DNA from: Serripes groenlandicus
Taxonomy: Eukaryota; Mollusca; Bivalvia; Cardiida; Cardiidae
Reading direction: 5' to 3'
DNA length: 64,000 bases
NCBI GenBank assembly: GCA_031761405.1
Contig: JASEVX010000005.1
Span: 37,990,696 to 38,054,695, forward strand
Shown: piece by piece, positions 46,345 through 56,900 of the stretch
Position numbering within the stretch: the stretch's first letter is position 1
Layout: the number at the start of each line of letters is the position of its first letter
Made by a program: the position numbers and the translations under genes
The notes under the pieces: model-generated
Seen by the model: the letters and a program-made list of their open reading frames with translations, nothing else
Database searches by the model: none
Told to the model about the DNA's origin: nothing

Positions 46345-46954
46345 ACAGGAAATACTTATAGTTTGACAAGACTTATGCAAAGGGCTCAAGACAAAATTAA
46401 ACCGTCTCCACAGAGAATCATTTGGTTGTATTATATGATGAGATCCTAAAAACTTTCATTCCTAAAGTAGAATTCATGAAAGGAGTTCCTCTAACAATTG
46501 AAAAAGACAACTTCTTAAATCCCGCCGTGAATAATGTGATTGTTTCGGATGACATAACAGTAGAGGCAGCTAAAGATCCACGAGTAACCGATTTGTTCAC
46601 CGAAGGGAGCCACCACAGAAACTTGTCTGTGATAGCTCTAAATTTATATGTTAGTAAAGATCCAGCCAAGGGTGGACATTTTTATTACTCTTCAATAACA
46701 CGGTGGATAAACAACCAATCATGAAACTTGCCAGACAAATGTATCCTACAAACTATAAAGAGTTTTTAAGGCACTTTGAAGAAGCTGTGTGTCGACCTTT
46801 CGGGTACTTATTGGCGGATTTAAAACCTTTAACACCAGAATCAGAAAGTATGCGCACTGATGTATTCGAATTAAAAGATAGAAACATAGAAAATCACAAT
46901 CATTTAACACAAAGCCGTCAAGCCGTACAGACGTATTTTCATTTACATGTTTAG
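46345..46954 (+). pseudogene. Polinton/Maverick-type packaging ATPase relic
   Basis: The plus strand starts just after where the Walker A loop should be: GNTYSLTRLMQRAQDKI, then PQRIIWL. A shift leads to the 100-residue frame 46422-46724 with IPKVEFMKGVPLT, a Walker B-like NNVIVSDDITVEAA and DPRVTDLFTEGSHHRNLSVI. A second shift near 46700 leads to DKQPIMKLARQMYP and FGYLLADLKPLTPE. These blocks are those of the FtsK/HerA-type genome-packaging ATPase of Polintons and related viruses. The N-terminus with Walker A is lost and two frameshifts are present, so it is dead. The protease and capsid pieces lie within 2 kb. Confidence 0.82.
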
Positions 46955-47294
46955 GTGGAGATCTACATAAACATTATTTGTATATAATACGTCAATAAAA
47001 TGTAAATGTGAATTCAAATTAATTTAATCTTCTGTCACATGAGAACCGTTTTTGGTATGATTCGTACTAGCATAAAATATTACGGAGCAGTAATATTAAT
47101 TGATCTATAAAACCATTTAAGTACAACTCCATTTGTTTAGATTATATGTACAGTGCAAGTTGCTGCGCATACAGTTCTGCAATATAGAATATACATTCAT
47201 ACTATTTATTAACCCTGCATGTTAAATACATAGAATATACATTCAAGAATGTCGCTAGTCACAATGACTTGTGTCAATCATCGGATATAATGAA
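46955..47294. other. Linker, nothing recognised
   Basis: AT-rich; no frame or repeat end seen. Confidence 0.45.
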
Positions 47295-47385
47295 TGAACG
47301 AGCTTGGATTTGAACTCACATCTTCTATGCCCAATGGACTGATAGCCCTCGTCGTTACCAACTGAACTATCACGACTCGATAGGT
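47295..47385 (-). repeat. tRNA-like SINE head
   Basis: Minus strand: GTGATAGTTCAGTTGGTAAC (A-box-like) and GTGAGTTCAAATCC (B-box-like) separated by about 40 bases. It resembles the block at 13025-13105. No clover-leaf closes. Confidence 0.5.
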
Positions 47386-47455
47386 ATATAAATTAGATAA
47401 CATGTATTGCTTAGATACTTTATTTGTATAAATATTTACAAAACATAAAAATCGC

Positions 47456-47983
47456 TTACAGAAAACGTTGTACACGTGAAACACTTAATTGTCCGTAATT
47501 ACTATCACTTTGTAGACATTTCGGGACGGCAGCTGACATAACATCAACAATATAGGCATCATTAGTGTCCGTATCAAATGTATCAAAAACTTCGATGAAA
47601 CTCTGCAGCGTGCTTATAAGAAATTTCCTGTGTAAGAACAGCACACAGTAAAGTCCGCACACATTCGATTCGTTGCTTTGAATTTGAATGTTGTTAAACA
47701 ATACAGTTTGAGTACGTCCATTTATCCAGTTTGAGTCGTAAACACTGTTTTCTTTCGGAGATCTCCCGAACGAGTCCATCACTTCTATGTTTCCATTACC
47801 ATCATCATAGATCGACAACCAATGAACTCCCATTTTGGAATCAATATCCGTATTAACGAGTATACCACAGGGACGATTGAATCTATTTTGCGGAAGACGG
47901 TTCGCAGCGAACACTCCCACAACATGTCTATGTAAAATGGGGTCGCAGTTGATACAGCACAACAGTTGACTTGTATTCATCAT
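47456..47983 (-). pseudogene. Polinton-type adenain-like cysteine protease
   Basis: A 175-residue uninterrupted frame. About residues 52-70 hold GVHWLSIYDDGNGNIEVMDS: His of HW, then the acidic/DS(F)G block. About residues 107-118 hold SNVCGLYCVLFLHRKF with the likely nucleophile Cys in VCGLYC. This His-acid-Cys order and spacing fit the adenovirus-type (C5-like) protease that Polintons carry for capsid maturation. The frame is intact over the core and is the best-preserved Polinton gene here. It is minus strand, opposite to the ATPase piece, which suggests rearrangement or a divergent layout. Whether it is expressed is unknown; I call it a relic because its neighbours are broken. Confidence 0.82.
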
Positions 47984-48212
47984 GGAAAGATAACGTCTTG
48001 TTAGTTTTGAAATAGCCTACGGCTTCACTGTAAACGATGCAACTCATCGGCTCTTAAAATATTCAAAATATAAGAATTCATTATATGTCATATAACCTTA
48101 TACAATTATAATATGAGTTGCTAATCTGATATTTTCATGCATTAATAACTATTCTGATCACACTATTTTGTTCAATAATATATAATAATGTCATATGAAA
48201 TGTATATATCAT

Positions 48213-48437
48213 TCAATAATTACCTGTTAAGGCCTTGGCGAACTGAACATCTAGTCTAACGTTGCCGTTCTTTAATAAGTTTATATATTCTCCATGATGC
48301 GAGAAAGTCGGTTCAATTTGAAAAGCAAACAGTGTACTGCCGCTGTTAAAATGTTCTCTGTCCAATGCATTGCCTTCATCAAACCGCCATTTACCACTTG
48401 ACATCAATACATAGTCCAAAGTACAAGAGCTCATCAA
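48213..48437 (-). pseudogene. Polinton capsid-like protein, C-terminal fragment
   Basis: A 74-residue frame with KWRFDEGNALDREHFNSGST, FAFQIEPTF and GNVRLDVQFAKAL. This matches in pattern the C-terminal part of the F54H12.2-like proteins, which I know as Polinton-associated and probably capsid. Only the last ~15% of such a protein is present. Sequence upstream on the minus strand is stopped and unrecognisable. It lies 230 bases from the protease, same strand. Confidence 0.65.
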
Positions 48438-48739
48438 CGGTGTATCTATTTAGTAGCCTTTAACAAATATGATGGTGACATAATCTAGAAAATAAAAACA
48501 AACATACAATGTATACGACATTAGTTTAAAACATATAATGACTAAAGAAATCATAAATGAAAAAGGAAATCACTCACTTTTTTTAAAATTGAAATATCAC
48601 TTAATTTTGGGGGTAATTTTACCCGTTCGAACGTCGAGAAATGTATTTGAAATAGTTGCCAAATTGATAATCCTGTTATATATTTATTACCTGAGCTGGG
48701 AAGTGTAAATAGTTGTTTTGTAAGTTCAATGAGCTATGA
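48438..48739. other. Linker between Polinton and Gypsy relics
   Basis: AT-rich sequence with no recognised feature. Confidence 0.45.
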
Positions 48740-49010
48740 AGCTCATAATATAGGGGTAGAGTCAAACTTTTGCTGAAAGCTTCGCATAACGGAATCAAGT
48801 TTGATAATTGCTACGGGAGGGTTAACAGAAAGATCGGAAACTGTACCATTCAGGCATTTCACTGTGAAATGGATTTGTTCGTTTGATACGATCAGCCATT
48901 TTTCTTGATTGATGGCTTGCGCTTGAGGCGGTTTAGACAAGGAACTTACGACTTTATCGCAGTTGGATACATCTGCACCCGTATTGTCTAGGAATGAATT
49001 AATTACGCAC
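48740..49010 (-). pseudogene. Possible envelope-like remnant of a Gypsy-type element
   Basis: The minus-strand frame at 48743-48940, extended upstream by about 25 residues, reads VSNCDKVVSSLSKPPQAQAI, EKWLIVSNEQIHFTVKCLNG and VNPPVAIIKLDS. The WLIV...I.FTVKC layout and its place after integrase on the same strand suggest the envelope-like third gene of some Gypsy elements. I cannot confirm this; no signal peptide or fusion motif is visible and the frame is short. Confidence 0.35.
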
Positions 49011-49576
49011 GTGTTTTACCCATATGTTGTCTTTAAACCCTGTTGTAGTTAAAAGTGACTGCCGAATTATTGGTTCGGAAAAAAAAGCCAAAGTTGCACA
49101 GACAAGGATAAAGGGAATACGTAGGTGCATCCTTGACCTGCAAATAAAATAAACATTTCCGTTAAAAGACATTATATATATTATATTCTCAATTCAACCC
49201 TCTTAGAGTTACACACCCTTTTATTTAAAATGATTTATCCAATCATTTAGTGAAATTATTCTATTTCCATTAATTGAACTCTCGCAAGTTATTTCCATTA
49301 TCTCTGACATTTTCCGATTGTAACGAATAGTCTTCGGTTGGAACATAATGCTCTCTGTCGTATTTTTGTCTACTAAGTTTAGTTTGAAGTTGGAATAACG
49401 TTAAATTGTTTTCTGAATTATCGCTGTTATGCGATGCCTCGTTGCGAGAAACCTCGCTGTGCAAAACTTTGCTATGCGAAAACTCGCTTCTCGACGATAA
49501 CTTATTTCTTTAATTACGTATCTTTTGAACGGGTTTGGGGCCTATTATGATTTTCAACTGCATCATTTATTTATGA
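49011..49576 (-). other. Gypsy spacer with a short frame
   Basis: A 64-residue minus-strand frame (49270-49464) is hydrophilic with no motif. It could belong to the pol end or to a leader of the next gene. Confidence 0.35.
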
Positions 49577-50600
49577 ATTACTTGTTAGTTGGGGAAGAAC
49601 ACCACGACAATTCCTGATCGGACTTGGTTGAAACGGGGATATCCCATTCACTAAGATATGCCAGTCTAACATCGTCCTTGCTAATTGTAATAAGTTGGTT
49701 ATCCAACTGGTTTTTTTTTACAACCAAGGTCGTTGGTCCTTTAATTTGTTTGACTCTAAAATATGGTTTTCAATGGGGGGCTACCTTGCCCTTATGGATA
49801 TGATTTTTTATGTAAACTGCGTCATTTATCTGAATATCGATCTCGTGCCTGTTTTTATTTGCGTATGTGTTTCGGATTGACCTTGACTTAGTAATTGATT
49901 TGTAAACGTCACGGTACATTTGGTGGTTGCGCTCTAACATGTACAGTAGTATTTTTAGCCTACGATTTAAAAAGTTATCTACGGGTAGGATCGCATCTCT
50001 TCCGTAAAGAAGGAAATATCAGCTTTGTTTCGTACTTTCTGATATATTAAAAGGTAATCCACTTAGAGCTGGTCCTATAATTACATCCAATAAGTCGCGA
50101 TTTTTTGGTATAAGTTTTGTTACGATAGAATTTAAGGTGGCGTGGCTCCAATCGTGTTTGCCATTTGTAGCTGGATGGTACGCGTGGTTCTAGCATGAGT
50201 TATGCGTTATTCGGCCATTGTCTCTTGACACATCTTAGCCACAAAACACGGACCATTATCGGTTAACACATTTAAAGGGCAACCGTACCGCCAAAAGATA
50301 TTTTCAAAAACATGCATTCATGATAGTCTCTGCTGTTATTTCTTTTGTAGGGATAACTTCGGTGAAAGCTGTAAGTTCACAGTTGAAAACGACTTAGTAC
50401 TTATTTCCTAGAATTGTTTGTTCAAAGGCCCTTGTCAATCTATGCTAACTTCCGCAAATGGATAGGGTGGAATACTGACGTCGCCTAATGGTGTTTTAAT
50501 TTGTTCTAAATTTACAGTTTGACATGGGACGCATGCTCCTACAAAGGAAGTTATATCCTTGAATAAAGTGGCCCAGTAAAAATTCTTCTTATACATACAT
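49577..50600 (-). pseudogene. Gypsy-type integrase relic
   Basis: Minus strand from 50600: MYKKNFYWATLFKDITSFVG then ACVPCQTVN (end of the HHCC zinc domain), and TPLGDVSIPPYPFAEVSID with the first catalytic Asp. Then come AFTEVIPTKEITAETI, a degraded second Asp region, and YHPATNGKHDWSHATLNSIV, where Gln/Glu of the usual pattern are changed (NGKHDWS). The C-terminal part continues to PVSTKSDQELSWCSSP and a stop at 49577. Several stops interrupt the core. It fits Gypsy/Ty3 integrase, and its reverse transcriptase lies 4.4 kb further right on the same strand. Confidence 0.82.
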
Positions 50601-50624
50601 TCTGTTTATTTCTGGATTACGACC

Positions 50625-50778
50625 TTATTGCCCGCGCGTATATCCTAAAACTTCTACGAAACCTAAGCATACAAGCTCGACATGAACTTGGCCATCCGGG
50701 AATAAATATAATGTATGAAATTATAAAGAAGGATTTCTACTGGGCCAATTTATTCAAGGATATAACTTCATTTGTAGG
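50625..50778 (+). pseudogene. Inverted Gypsy integrase N-terminal piece
   Basis: The plus strand reads YILKLLRNLSIQARHELGHP then GINIMYEIIKKDFYWANLFK and DITSFVG. This is the HHCC zinc region of the same integrase, in the opposite direction to the body at 49577-50600. It repeats FYWA-LFKDITSFVG with one change, so it overlaps the body by about 18 codons. It ends at a short repeat (GGAGGTTTCGGTAAATGAC). Confidence 0.8.
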
Positions 50779-50855
50779 GATTACCGGAGGTTTCGGTAAA
50801 TGACAAGTTCGGTAAGTTGGTAATATAGAGTAAACCTGTTGGAGGTTTTGGTAAA
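50779..50855 (+). repeat. GGAGGTTTCGGTAA repeat (inverse copy at 54958-55032)
   Basis: GGAGGTTTCGGTAAATGACA, then GTTCGGTAAGTTGGTAATAT and CCTGTTGGAGGTTTTGGTAA. The reverse complement is at 54958-55032 with about three differences in 75 bases. Together the two copies bracket the 4.2-kb composite block inside the Gypsy element. Confidence 0.88.
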
Positions 50856-51252
50856 AATGACTTTATATAGTGTTATTAAAGTATACCTACCACATTCAAC
50901 GTACTAGGTGATAACAAACAATTAATTAATTGTTTAATTAGTTTGATATCGAAGATTTTGTGAAACTGTGTAGGAATAACAACATTTAACACATGTATGA
51001 TAATTGAAGGTTTTATTTATTTTTTCATATTTATCGGCACTTTTTTTTTAATGAAGAATCTCTTTTCCAGTGTGTCTGCATTCGGGAAAGGGTTAATTTG
51101 GTATCATCCGTCTATGGTTTTTTTATAATCATTTACCACAAACAGAATTATAAACAATAACATTTTAACAGTATGAAGAACAAATACATAGCCTGAAATA
51201 AACTATTGAGAATTTTACATATACGCAATACGAATAATCATCTGCAAACATT
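50856..51252. other. Linker with a family A right end
   Basis: 51060-51093 (TCTTTTCCAGTGTGTCTGCA then TTCGGGAAAGGGTTAA) is a family A MITE right end. The rest is AT-rich with nothing recognised. Confidence 0.55.
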
Positions 51253-51600
51253 TAAGGAATGGAGAGCTTTTTTTTCGTTTTCATGGGGGTATGAACAAAA
51301 AAAACTGATCACTCTCTATGAAATCGCGAAGCGGTTTCATAGAATGTGTGATCAGGTTTTTTTGTTCATACCCCCATGAAAACGAAAAAAAAACGCTCCA
51401 TTCCTTATATTTTAGCATTAATATGGCTATTTCAGTGAGTAATAAAACATAATAGTATTTTACAACTTTATTTTCAATAATACAGCACGTCGCCAATGTT
51501 AATTTTTTTTATTCATGAGGTTATGAACAAAATATTTCAGCCAATCACAGACAAGCAAAAGTGATGAACACAAAAAAAACTAAAATATACTGAAATAAAA
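51253..51600. repeat. Fold-back repeat, copy 2
   Basis: The same arms and same right-hand sequence as 37066-37385. The loop contains an additional inner hairpin, CTATGAAATCGCGAAGCGG then TTTCATAG. It also has TTTATTTTCAAT, which copy 1 lacks near CAACCATAATACAGC. Frames on both strands (for example 51281-51496) are repeat readings. Confidence 0.9.
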
Positions 51601-51727
51601 GAAAAGAAACTATGTGTTAAAATTATATATTTTTTTCATAATGTTTCTAAATATCTACAATGTCATACCAATTAAACAGTTATTCGGTTGTTTGTTTACA
51701 CATAGGTCAATTTGGGTAGATATAATA

Positions 51728-52734
51728 CGTGGGTCAGTCGTAAAGTTCCCGGACTGTTCTTATAAAATACGCATTTTTTATCAAATCATATTAATACTCG
51801 GAAATATTAAAACATGATGTTTTATAGTCATGTAAAGAAAACCTTACAAGTATTTATTTGATATAAATGTTTTTTGCATTTAAATTCAATAATGCAGTTT
51901 ACGTGGTACGGAGCAGTTTGAAATCATACATATTAATGAACAAAATCTAGATGTATTCTATCTCAAATCTTCAACATTTGGCGCGTTAGCGTCATGATTT
52001 TAGACATGTTGTCAGAATCATATCTGTTGAATACTTCCTGAAAGTTTTGACGTCATATCCGTTATAACGAGTATGGAATCGCAGGTTGGTGAGTGCTACC
52101 CTTCAAGAGGTGCAATCGTTAAAACGCCAACGTCATTTCGTACGGAGCAACGTTTGGTGATAAAATATTGCGCGAATATAGGAATGACTGCTAAATATAC
52201 TTTTAAATTTATGGAACGGGACCGAATAGAAAGGTCAGCTGAACAATACTGTCTAATTGATATCGATTGTTCAAAGACGGCAGAGAAGAACTTAGAAACA
52301 GCTCTACAGTCGGTCGACCATCATTAAGTGACAGATATTCATGCTGTAACACGCGAAGGACGGTTGCGAAATCGCACCATCATAGGCTTTGAGCCACGTA
52401 ACGGTTCATAACATGTTAAAAGATGAACTGAACAATAAAGTGTGTTCGATAAATGAGTGGAGAGACACCAGAAATGTGTTAATTCATGTGTTGAATACTT
52501 TGAAAAGGCCTGACGTTAGATGTGACGTCGCGTTATGTGTACAAAGTGCTCCGTGGGGTGGATGGTTATGTGTAACAATGTGTTGTTATTTAATGGTATG
52601 CTGGTTGTTTTCTGTAAAATTTGCTACATCACTTCAGTAAATATATATCTTTCCAACGTTTGGTTTATTTTGGTTTTAAAACAAGTAGTATCGAAATGAT
52701 ACGCAGAGTGCGAGACCTTTACGACTGACCCTCG
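51728..52734 (+). mobile_element. Mariner-type transposon with internal loss
   Basis: TA duplications at 51726-51727 and 52735-52736. Inverted ends CGTGGGTCAGTCGTAAAGTT and its partner AACTTTACGACTGACC-like (observed ACCTTTACGACTGACCCTCG) match at about 24 of 28. The plus-strand frame 52073-52327 (84 residues) has TEQRLVIKYCANIGMTAKYT, the first helix-turn-helix of mariner transposase. A shifted frame gives FKDGREELRNSSTVGRPSLS. Later codons are degraded, and the DDD catalytic half is missing. At 1007 bp it is shorter than the usual ~1.3 kb. Non-functional. Confidence 0.88.
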
Positions 52735-53408
52735 TACATGTACAATAACACTATATAAAGTCCTTTTTACCAGAACAGAACAGAACAGAAGTTTATTCAT
52801 ACTACTTGAACACATATTGTTCATCGTCAAAACATTTACAATATACATGTGCATACGAAACAAAAAAATAGAAATACAGTTTAACAAAATACTATTTTGA
52901 AAGACTATTTTGAAAGAATAATGCACTTCCCAAGAAGGCGGAAATAATGTTTGAAATGAGCGGAATATATAGGTATCCATATATTCGAATAAAGCGCTTG
53001 GTGCTTGGTTTTCATGCCATGTTAAGCAATAAGCTCAACATGAAAAGGAGCCATAACTATCAACGTCTAATCATTTACTACATTAAGTACACTTATTCTT
53101 TTGTGGTAAGCTTTGGTATAGTATATTCCAATTGCATTTAAAACATTTAGATTTGATGAGTTTAACATAGAAATGAATGTGTACATATTAGGATTTCTGT
53201 AATACATTTTCTTTATATATATATGTCTTAGTTCTTGATAAAAAAGGACAAACTAGCATAAAATGAAACTCGTCTTCAATTCCATTTTAAATGCAGAGAG
53301 TACATTTCTTTTGATTTTTCTATGTCGACGTGTTTCAATAAGTAATTGATGTGACGATAAGCGTAATCTCGCAACGGCATTTCTGTGAGTTGGAATATTC
53401 ATGTTTAG
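52735..53408 (-). pseudogene. LINE 3' end: C-terminal motif and tail
   Basis: Minus strand from about 53390: NIPTHRNAVARLRLSSHQLL then IETRRHRKIKRN, the conserved start of the C-terminal Cys/His domain of these LINEs, followed by stops. The tail ends near 52775 in the GAACAGAACAGAACAGAAGT repeat (plus-strand sense), which looks like a LINE terminal tract. The head of the element is replaced by the 159-bp repeat element to the right. Confidence 0.7.
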
Positions 53409-54316
53409 CTCTACTGGCCAAAGGCCAGAAGGGCTTATGTCGTGGCGATTCGTCCGTCGTCCGTGCGGACGTGCGTGCGTGCATCCGTCCGTAAACAATT
53501 TCTTGTTAACACGATACAGTCTTCGCTATAATAGAGCTTGTTAACACGATAGTCTTTATTTTTTATTGTATCTCAACCAAACTTATACAGTAGTTAGATA
53601 TCCATGAGAGCTCGGTTCCTTTCGAAAACCAGCCAGATCTGCCCATGCATGACTGGATTATGGCCCTTGAAATGGTCAAAATTGCTATAATAGAGCTTGT
53701 TAACACGATAGTCTTTATTTTTTATTGTATCTCAACCAAACTTATACAGTAGTTAGATATCCATGAGAGCTCGGTTCCTTTCGAAAACCAGCCAGATCTG
53801 CCCATGCATGACTGGATTATGGCCCTTGAAATGGTCAAAATTGCTATAATAGAGCTTGTTAACACGATAGTCTTTATTTTTTATTGTATCTCAACCAAAT
53901 TTATACAGTAGTTAGATATCCATGAGAGCTTGATTCCTTTCGATAACAAGCCAGATCCGCCCCATGCATGACTGAATTATAGCCCTTGAAATTGTCAAAA
54001 TTTCTATAATAGGGCTTGTTAACATGATACAGTCCTTATTTTTGATTGTATCTCAATCAAACTTATACAGTAGTTAGATATCCATGAGAGTTTGATTCAT
54101 TTCTAAAAAACGCCTAGATCTACCGATGCATGGCTGGATTATGGCCCTTGAAATTGTCAAAATTGCTATAATACAGCTTGTGAACACAATAGAGCTTCCA
54201 TTTACTATCTGATCTTCACCGAACTTAGATGGTAATTGAATATTGATGACATATTTGTTCCTTTTGAAACAAGCCAGATCAATGCCAGTAGAGCATAGGC
54301 CCTCATGGGCCTCTTG
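53409..54316. repeat. 159-bp tandem repeat within a dispersed element
   Basis: It starts GCTCTACTGGCCAAAGGCCA with a GTCCGTCGTCCGTGCGGACG leader and ends CATGGGCCTCTTGTTTC. Inside, 159-162-bp units begin GCTATAATAGAGCTTGTTAA at 53525, 53684, 53843, ~54003 and 54165. Units 1 and 2 look almost identical while units 3-5 diverge, which shows a recent duplication. Each unit has ATTGTATCTCAACCAAACTT and CATGACTGGATTATGGCCCT. Non-coding. Confidence 0.93.
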
Positions 54317-54329
54317 TTTCAAGGTAGCA

Positions 54330-54978
54330 CTACCTATCAAAAGTGTTTTTTAGACGTTTGTATAAAATCAGTGAAGGTTTATTATATACGTCAATATACC
54401 ATTCAGCTATGTACATGTCGATCAATCTTTGTCGCAAAACTAGAATTAACGTTTTTATATTAACAGATGCTGGGAATAACCATACATCATAACATCCAAT
54501 AGTCTGTAGCAAATGTTTAACGTTTCTGACCTAATCAGCATTTGAATCGCTACTATTTCGATTAATGTTATAGTTTAATAATGTAGAAAGGTTACAATTA
54601 TTTCCCTTTTTCAGTAGAAAGTTTTATAAAATATTTAATAATTATAATTATAATAATGACATAGAGTGGAAATCTTCCACACTCTCCAAATATAGCAGAA
54701 TTGCTAGTTGAGGGTTTTAGTTTTAATAATCTCTTGAGAAATTTTCTATACAATCTTTCTACCAATTCACTAGTTAAGAAGCCCCACACTTCACTCGAAT
54801 AATAAATAATAGACGCGACAAAGGAATAAAATAAATCAAATAAATCAAGCATAATTGTTAATGGTATTTCTTTACCCCTAGTAATAGTGAATAAATCACT
54901 CAGAGCCCGATTAGCTTTACCAACCAATGTTTTAATAGCATTATGGAAGGTCCCGTTACTTGTTACCGAAACCTCCAA
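54330..54978 (-). pseudogene. LINE reverse transcriptase C-terminal fragment
   Basis: The minus-strand frame 54598-54978 reads KTLVGKANRALSDLFTI, LFDLFYSFVASIIYYSSEVW, KFLKRLLKLKPSTSNSAIFG then ECGRFPLYV: the region after the RT palm and the start of the C-terminal domain. A run of Ile codons (IIIIIII, from an AT-rich microsatellite) follows. The next frame 54330-54512 continues with QTIGCYDVWLFPASVNI and LRQRLIDMYIAEWY. RT catalytic motifs are absent. It is the same kind of LINE as 58625-62258, but another copy and the opposite strand. Confidence 0.82.
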
Positions 54979-55032
54979 CAGGTTTACTCTATATTACCAA
55001 TTTACCGAACTTGTCATTTACCGAAACCTCCA
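54958..55032 (-). repeat. GGAGGTTTCGGTAA repeat, inverse copy
   Basis: Reverse complement of 50779-50855. It lies exactly between the LINE fragment and the Gypsy pol frame. Confidence 0.88.
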
Positions 55033-56900
55033 ACACCCGTGACGTAATAGAGAACATCGTCGATTAGAATGAATCTCATATTCTCATTTTTTGTTAATGA
55101 ATTTGTTCTTACGCGATTTTTCAATTTAAAAATATCTTCGTCAATGTCTTGTTCCTGGCTTAGGTTTAATGTTGATAACTCGGAGATTTCAGGGTTTAGC
55201 AAGAACGAAGGTTTTCTAGAAGACTCGGCTAAATGTTGCGCGTTAATAATGGTTTATGATCCGTTTTAATAGTAAATTTAGCTCCCTAGAGGTAACAATT
55301 TAGTTTCTTTAGTGCATAGACGATTGCGAATGCTTCCTTCAATATAGTGCTATATTTTCTTTTAGTCCTTGAAAGTGCATGACTGGGAAAGAATAAGGGT
55401 TTTTCACCATTTTCTAAACCCGACGGGTTTTGAGTAAAAACTGCCCCGACTGACTGGTCTGAAGCGTCACAATATGAAACGTATTCCTTAGAGAAATATC
55501 TGGATGGGATAAAATGGGCATTTGTTCTAACCTGAAAACTATCAGTGCATTCCTGAGTCAATTGGAATTTAATACTTTTGTGTGTTAACCGAGAAATAAC
55601 CAGTGAAACCTAAAAATGATCTTATTAATATCTTTTATACTTTTTTTAATTTTGATGTTTCTAAGGGCCTTTATTTTTTGTTGTTCAGGTGTTATGCCGT
55701 TTACGCTAATTTCGTGGCCAAGGTATATTACGGAATCTTTAAAGAAGGTGCATTTCTTTACTTTTAGCTTAAGTGTACTGAAAATGGTCTTTTCCTCGTC
55801 GGACTCCCTTAGTTCAGTTTGGTGATATGAGTTTGATAGGTCTAAAGCTGTGGAAGATTTGGATCCGTTTATAGACGCTAATAGGCAACGAATAGCTTGT
55901 GCACTTAATTAATGAATTTAGACAGCGAAATCCAATGACAAGCCTTGTAGTGCCACCCATTTTGTCTACGAGTATGCATGATAGACTATATTCACTATGG
56001 GATGGACGTATAATCTTAGCATCTAACAACCTTTCGATGTCTTTCTTTAGAATATCCCGTTCTAGAAATGGAATGCTATATGGTCTGGATGTTATAGGTG
56101 TGTCTTGTTTCGCATGCAAAGCTATTTGTTCATGAGTATATTTACCTAAATCGAACTCATCTTTTTCTGGGAGAGGACATATTGACTCAATTTCTATCGG
56201 TGACATTGCTATTGACTGAGCAGATATGCATAGCTGGTCACTCAGATTGGTCAGTTGTCAAGCTTGTCACGGATGTTTCCTTATCGATAGTTTATTTTTT
56301 GATAGTTTTATCTGAGAAATTTGTAATTATTACCGGTACACGACGTTTTTTAGTTACGATAGAAATAAGGTAGACTGAGTGTCAATTTGATATAGGGTTC
56401 GTTGGTTGGAAATACATTTTCTACCGCAGTGACTTCGTATACAGACTTGTCCGAAATAGAGGGGTTTTGCTTTAGTTTAGATGAACGTCTATATGTAGTC
56501 TGAGGTTTTATAGTTACCGTTTTACAAAGACGGACTAAAGAGGCTATGCAGCTATCGTTTTGTAAAGATATTGGTCCTTTACTCTAATGCAATTTAGAAA
56601 AAAATCTTTGCCAAGAATGCAATTGCGTGATAAATTATCTGCAACGATAAAAGTATGGCTAATTTCTCATTTATTTATCTTCATCTCAAGATGTGCTGTG
56701 CCTAAGACTTTGATTGCATCGCCTGATGCTGAACTAAGCCTTATTCCAGTATTGTCGAGTTCTACTTTCAGTTTTGTTTTGACGTATATTCCTAAGCCTC
56801 GAGAAATTAATGCGGGCATCAGTAATAACGCTAAAACGGTCGCTTAAGGCGGTCTTTAGCTGTACCCTCTCCGCCTGTGGAGACTCCTGAATATTACGAA
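55014..56900 (-). pseudogene. Gypsy-type pol: protease, reverse transcriptase, RNase H
   Basis: In minus-strand order, a protease-like region with ILGKDFFLNCI lies at about 56850-56580. RT starts in frame 55814-56206 with HAKQDTPITSRPYSIPFLER, IIRPSHSEYSLSCILVDKMG and RLVIGFRCLNS. A shift gives STALDLSNSYHQTELRESDE, which holds the first RT catalytic Asp. The sequence then jumps to STLKLKVKKCTFFKDSVIYL and GHEISVNGITPEQQKIKAL, so the palm segment with the YxDD box has been deleted. RNase H follows (55286-55561): YVSYCDASDQSVGAVFTQ, then PLFFPSHALSRTKRKYSTIL and KEAFAIVYALKKL. The last frame (55014-55202) should lead into integrase. Inactive. Confidence 0.85.

Noticed and set aside
55616..56847. 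Several plus-strand frames of 69-91 residues, some hydrophobic
   Set aside because: They lie opposite the Gypsy protease, RT and RNase H coding sequence, whose motifs are clear on the minus strand.
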